DNA from: an uncultured Pelagibacteraceae bacterium
GTDB taxonomy: Bacteria; Pseudomonadota; Alphaproteobacteria; Pelagibacterales; Pelagibacteraceae
Length of the DNA stretch: 64,000 bases
Direction: 5' to 3'
Assembly: GCA_902524345.1 (NCBI GenBank)
Contig: CABZCX010000005.1
Coordinates: 27,393 to 91,392 of the forward strand
Made by a program: the position numbers and the translations under genes. The notes under the pieces are model-generated. The model saw only the letters and a program-made list of their open reading frames with translations, was not told the DNA's origin and did not search any database. Positions within the stretch are counted from its first letter, which is position 1, and every line of letters begins with the position of its first letter. Positions 60,875 through 64,000 of this stretch are shown here, piece by piece.

Positions 60875-62733
60875 TGGCCAAACATAAGACCCATTATGAA
60901 GAGTGTGATGTATTGGTTGTTGGTGGTGGAATGGCTGGAACGGGAGCAACTTTCGAAGCTCGTCATTGGGGTAGAGATTTAAAGATTGTTTGTGTTGAGA
61001 AAGCTAACATCGATAGAAGTGGAGCTGTAGCTCAAGGATTATATGCCATCAACTGTTACATGGGTATGCAGTGGGATGAAAATCAACCTGAAGACCATGT
61101 AAGATATGCACGAAATGATTTAATGGGAATGGTCAGAGAAGACTTAGGATATGACATGGCTCGACATGTAGACTCAACTGTTCACATGTTTGATGAGTGG
61201 GGTCTTCCAATGATGAAAAATGAAAAAACAGGAAGATATTTAAGAGAAGGAAAGTGGCAGATCATGATTCATGGTGAGAGTTATAAACCAATTGTAGCTG
61301 AAGCAGCAAAAAAATCTGCCGATAAAATTTATAATAGAATAATGGTTACACATTTATTGATGGATGAAGCTCAAGAGAATAGAATTGGTGGAGCAGTTGG
61401 CTTTAATATGAGAACTGGAGATTTCCATGTGTTTAGAGCAAAAGCTGTTATCGTCTCTGCAGGTGGAGCATCACATATATTCAAACCAAGAGCTGTAGGT
61501 GAAGGTATGGGTAGAACCTGGTACGCGCCATGGAGTAATGGATCAGCATATGCTTTACCCATAGCAGCTGGTGCAAAGATGACTCAAATGGAAAATAGAA
61601 TTGTTTTATGTAGATTTAAAGATGGTTATGGACCTGTTGGTGCATACTTTTTACATTTAAAAACATATACTCAAAATGCTAATGGTGAAAACTATGAAAA
61701 AAAATGGTACGACCAAACAAAAGAGTTAGTAGGTGAGTATATTGATCACCATCCAACTCCAACATGTTTAAGAAATCACGCATTTATTCAAGAAGTGGCT
61801 GCGGGAGGTGGACCAATCCACATGGTGACTAAAGAGGCTTTCCAAGATCCACATTTAGAGACCGTAGGATGGGAAAATTTTTTAGGTATGACAGTTGGGC
61901 AAGCTGTTGTTTGGGCTTCGCAAAATATTGATCCAAAATATACCAATCCTGAATTAACAACCTCGGAACCTTATGTGATGGGATCACACGCAACGTGTTC
62001 TGGAGCTTGGGTGAGTGGACCAGAAGATTTATCTCCACCTGAATATTTTTGGGGATATAACCGAATGTTAACTATTGATGGCCTATTTGGAGCTGGTGAC
62101 ACTGTTGGTGGAAGCGCTCATAAATTTTCATCAGGCTCATTTACTGAAGGAAGACTAGCAGCCAAAGCAGCAGTGAAATACATACAGGACAAAAAAGCAG
62201 ACGGAATTAAAGTTTCGGATAAACAATGTGATGACTTCAAAAAAGCTGTTTATAAACCTCTAGATACTTATACTGTTGCTCAAAACGAAATAACTGGGGG
62301 AACAGTTTCACCGAGCTATATTTCACCTATTCAAGGTCTACAAAGACTTCAAAAAATTATGGACGAATATGTGGGAGGAATTACCTCTAACTATATGACA
62401 AATGGAAACTTATTAAAAAAAGCTCTGCAATTGTTAGACTGGCTTCAAGAAGATTTAGAAAAAGTAGGAGCTGAAGATTATCATCAATTAATGAGAGCTT
62501 GGGAATTAAAGCATAGGGCGCTGACTTCTCAGTGTGTGACTGAACATACATTATTTAGAGAAGAAACTCGTTGGCCAGGATATTATTATAGAGGTGATCA
62601 TATGAAGTTAGATGATGAAAACTGGCATTGTTTGACGGTATCTAGAAGGGATCCTAAAACTGGTAAATTTAGTCTTGAGAAGGTCCCTGTGTATCATATT
62701 GTTGATGAAAAAGAGAAGAAAAAAGCTTCTTAA
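60874..62733 (+). CDS. aprA: Adenylylsulfate reductase alpha subunit
   Basis: CDVLVVGGGMAGTGATFEARHWG, EKANIDRSGAVAQGLYAINCYMG. Confidence 0.96.
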   Translation: MAKHKTHYEECDVLVVGGGMAGTGATFEARHWGRDLKIVCVEKANIDRSGAVAQGLYAINCYMGMQWDENQPEDHVRYARNDLMGMVREDLGYDMARHVDSTVHMFDEWGLPMMKNEKTGRYLREGKWQIMIHGESYKPIVAEAAKKSADKIYNRIMVTHLLMDEAQENRIGGAVGFNMRTGDFHVFRAKAVIVSAGGASHIFKPRAVGEGMGRTWYAPWSNGSAYALPIAAGAKMTQMENRIVLCRFKDGYGPVGAYFLHLKTYTQNANGENYEKKWYDQTKELVGEYIDHHPTPTCLRNHAFIQEVAAGGGPIHMVTKEAFQDPHLETVGWENFLGMTVGQAVVWASQNIDPKYTNPELTTSEPYVMGSHATCSGAWVSGPEDLSPPEYFWGYNRMLTIDGLFGAGDTVGGSAHKFSSGSFTEGRLAAKAAVKYIQDKKADGIKVSDKQCDDFKKAVYKPLDTYTVAQNEITGGTVSPSYISPIQGLQRLQKIMDEYVGGITSNYMTNGNLLKKALQLLDWLQEDLEKVGAEDYHQLMRAWELKHRALTSQCVTEHTLFREETRWPGYYYRGDHMKLDDENWHCLTVSRRDPKTGKFSLEKVPVYHIVDEKEKKKAS

Positions 62734-62756
62734 TCTAATATTATAAAGAGTAATCA

Positions 62757-63107
62757 ATGGATCTATTATCTAAATCAGATGAGGAGATATTCGAAATTGG
62801 TAAACCCTTCTGGGAAAACTTAGTTAGATCCTCCAATTTGAAAGATTATGGCGGTTTTACCAGAGATTTTTCCACTCAAATGCTTTTCGGAGCTAATGAG
62901 GTCGAATTAGGTAAACAATGGGCTAATAACAAACTAATTGTAAACTTAAATGAAACATATGAGCCATTTGGCACTCTAAGAAGAGGTGATCATATAACAG
63001 TATTAATAAAGCAGACAAACAAAGAAATCAAAGGTGAATTTTTAGGCAGACTTGTACTTGGAGTAGAGGATGGCGAGGTTAAAGTTTTTGGTGCAACTAT
63101 CTACTAA
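62757..63107 (+). CDS. Uncharacterised 116-aa protein downstream of aprA
   Basis: Intact ORF 23 bp after aprA; no family recognised. Confidence 0.75.
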   Translation: MDLLSKSDEEIFEIGKPFWENLVRSSNLKDYGGFTRDFSTQMLFGANEVELGKQWANNKLIVNLNETYEPFGTLRRGDHITVLIKQTNKEIKGEFLGRLVLGVEDGEVKVFGATIY

Positions 63108-63170
63108 AAAAAGAATTAATTTTTCAATAATAGTTTGACAATTTATCTACCGGGTGTATGAGAAATATAG

Positions 63171-63305
63171 ATGCACCTTCCAAATATAAAAATACCTCAA
63201 ATACTTTCTGAAAAAAAAACAACATTAATTAAAACTGGAATTTTTTCAGCGATTGTAGCTTGTTGGGGCGTGATCTTATTTGGAACTTTTATAACTTTTA
63301 GTTAA
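63171..63305 (+). CDS. Single-TM small protein (44 aa)
   Basis: MHLPNIKIPQILSEKKTTLIKTGIFSAIVACWGVILFGTFITFS between the apr unknown and tauE. Confidence 0.5.
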   Translation: MHLPNIKIPQILSEKKTTLIKTGIFSAIVACWGVILFGTFITFS

Positions 63306-63327
63306 GTTATATTTAAAGTTTTTTTAG

Positions 63328-64000
63328 ATGGATGTTTTTTTACCTATAGCCCAAGTATTTATTAACCCTGTCGAAATACTTTTAATAAGTGCTATAGTTG
63401 GAGTTCTTTCTGGTTTATTTGGTGTAGGAGGTGGTTTCTTAATGACACCTTTTTTAATCTTCATGGGCGTTCCCCCAGCTTATGCAGTTGCTAACGAGGC
63501 CAACAATATCTTGGCAACTTCTGTATCTGGATCCACCACTCATTGGTTAAAAAATACTTTAGATTACAAAATGGGATTAATGATTGTAATTGGTGGAACT
63601 ATAGGAACTATAGTAGGTATTTTTACTTTCACATATTTTAAAGACATCGGTAAAATAGATACGGTAATTTCTTTAGCCTATATGTATATTCTTGCAATAA
63701 TTGGGACTCTGATGTTAGTGGAAAGTCTAGGTGAGATTGATAAAGCCAAAAAGAATATTGTAGAGAAAAAAAAATTACATGTTCATTATTGGATACATGG
63801 ACTTCCTTTTAGAATGAGGTTTCCAAAATCAAAACTATATGAAAGTATATTCACACCGATCATAATTGGATTAGTTGTTGGGTTTATAGCAGCTATAATG
63901 GGGATCGGCGGTGCATTTATCTTAGTGCCGGCAATGATTTATATTATTAAGATGCCGACAAAATTAGTTCCTGGAACTTCCTTATTCGTAACAATTTTTG
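63328..64000 (+). CDS. TauE/SafE-family sulfite exporter-like protein (3' end cut by the window)
   Basis: LLISAIVGVLSGLFGVGGGFLMTPFLIFMGVPPAYAVANEANNI and GLVVGFIAAIMGIGGAFILVPAMIYI. Confidence 0.9.
   Translation, partial: MDVFLPIAQVFINPVEILLISAIVGVLSGLFGVGGGFLMTPFLIFMGVPPAYAVANEANNILATSVSGSTTHWLKNTLDYKMGLMIVIGGTIGTIVGIFTFTYFKDIGKIDTVISLAYMYILAIIGTLMLVESLGEIDKAKKNIVEKKKLHVHYWIHGLPFRMRFPKSKLYESIFTPIIIGLVVGFIAAIMGIGGAFILVPAMIYIIKMPTKLVPGTSLFVTIF

Noticed and set aside
1-64000. CRISPR arrays, transposases, integrases, phage genes, toxin-antitoxin pairs or restriction systems
   Set aside because: No repeat-spacer pattern and no such genes seen; the window looks like core streamlined chromosome. 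No tRNA or rRNA recognised by eye, but no covariance-model search was possible.

Overview
This is an AT-rich, densely packed chromosomal window that looks like a SAR11/Pelagibacter-type marine alphaproteobacterium (inference from gene content, composition and streamlining). I see no phage, transposon, CRISPR, rRNA or tRNA. Main modules: partial RNase E; PBP1A; prfB with a programmed +1 frameshift; tyrS; anmK; an iscR-sufBCDS-sufU-sufT-sufA operon behind an IscR-type operator; glnA; an ALDH/DUF779 pair; a sugar/inositol ABC transporter with an atypical inositol-catabolism cluster; a compact TPP riboswitch in front of an SSS-family symporter (thiV-like); aceA divergent from an XRE/IrrE-type short-chain-fatty-acyl regulator across a repeat-rich operator; rseP, HU, amtB; recX, cysQ, mnmA; pabB-pabA-pabC; and an aprM-aprB-aprA cluster followed by an uncharacterised ORF and a partial TauE/SafE gene. 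The best second-look items are the tandem TTTACAAAA operator array, the SD-sequestering hairpin at amtB, the compact TPP riboswitch, the Lys/Arg-rich in-frame extension of the ALDH, several small ORFs missing from the supplied track, the non-canonical inositol cluster, and convergent genes that share stop codons. I found no clear evidence for a wholly new multi-gene system. The inositol cluster and the apr-linked unknown genes come closest.
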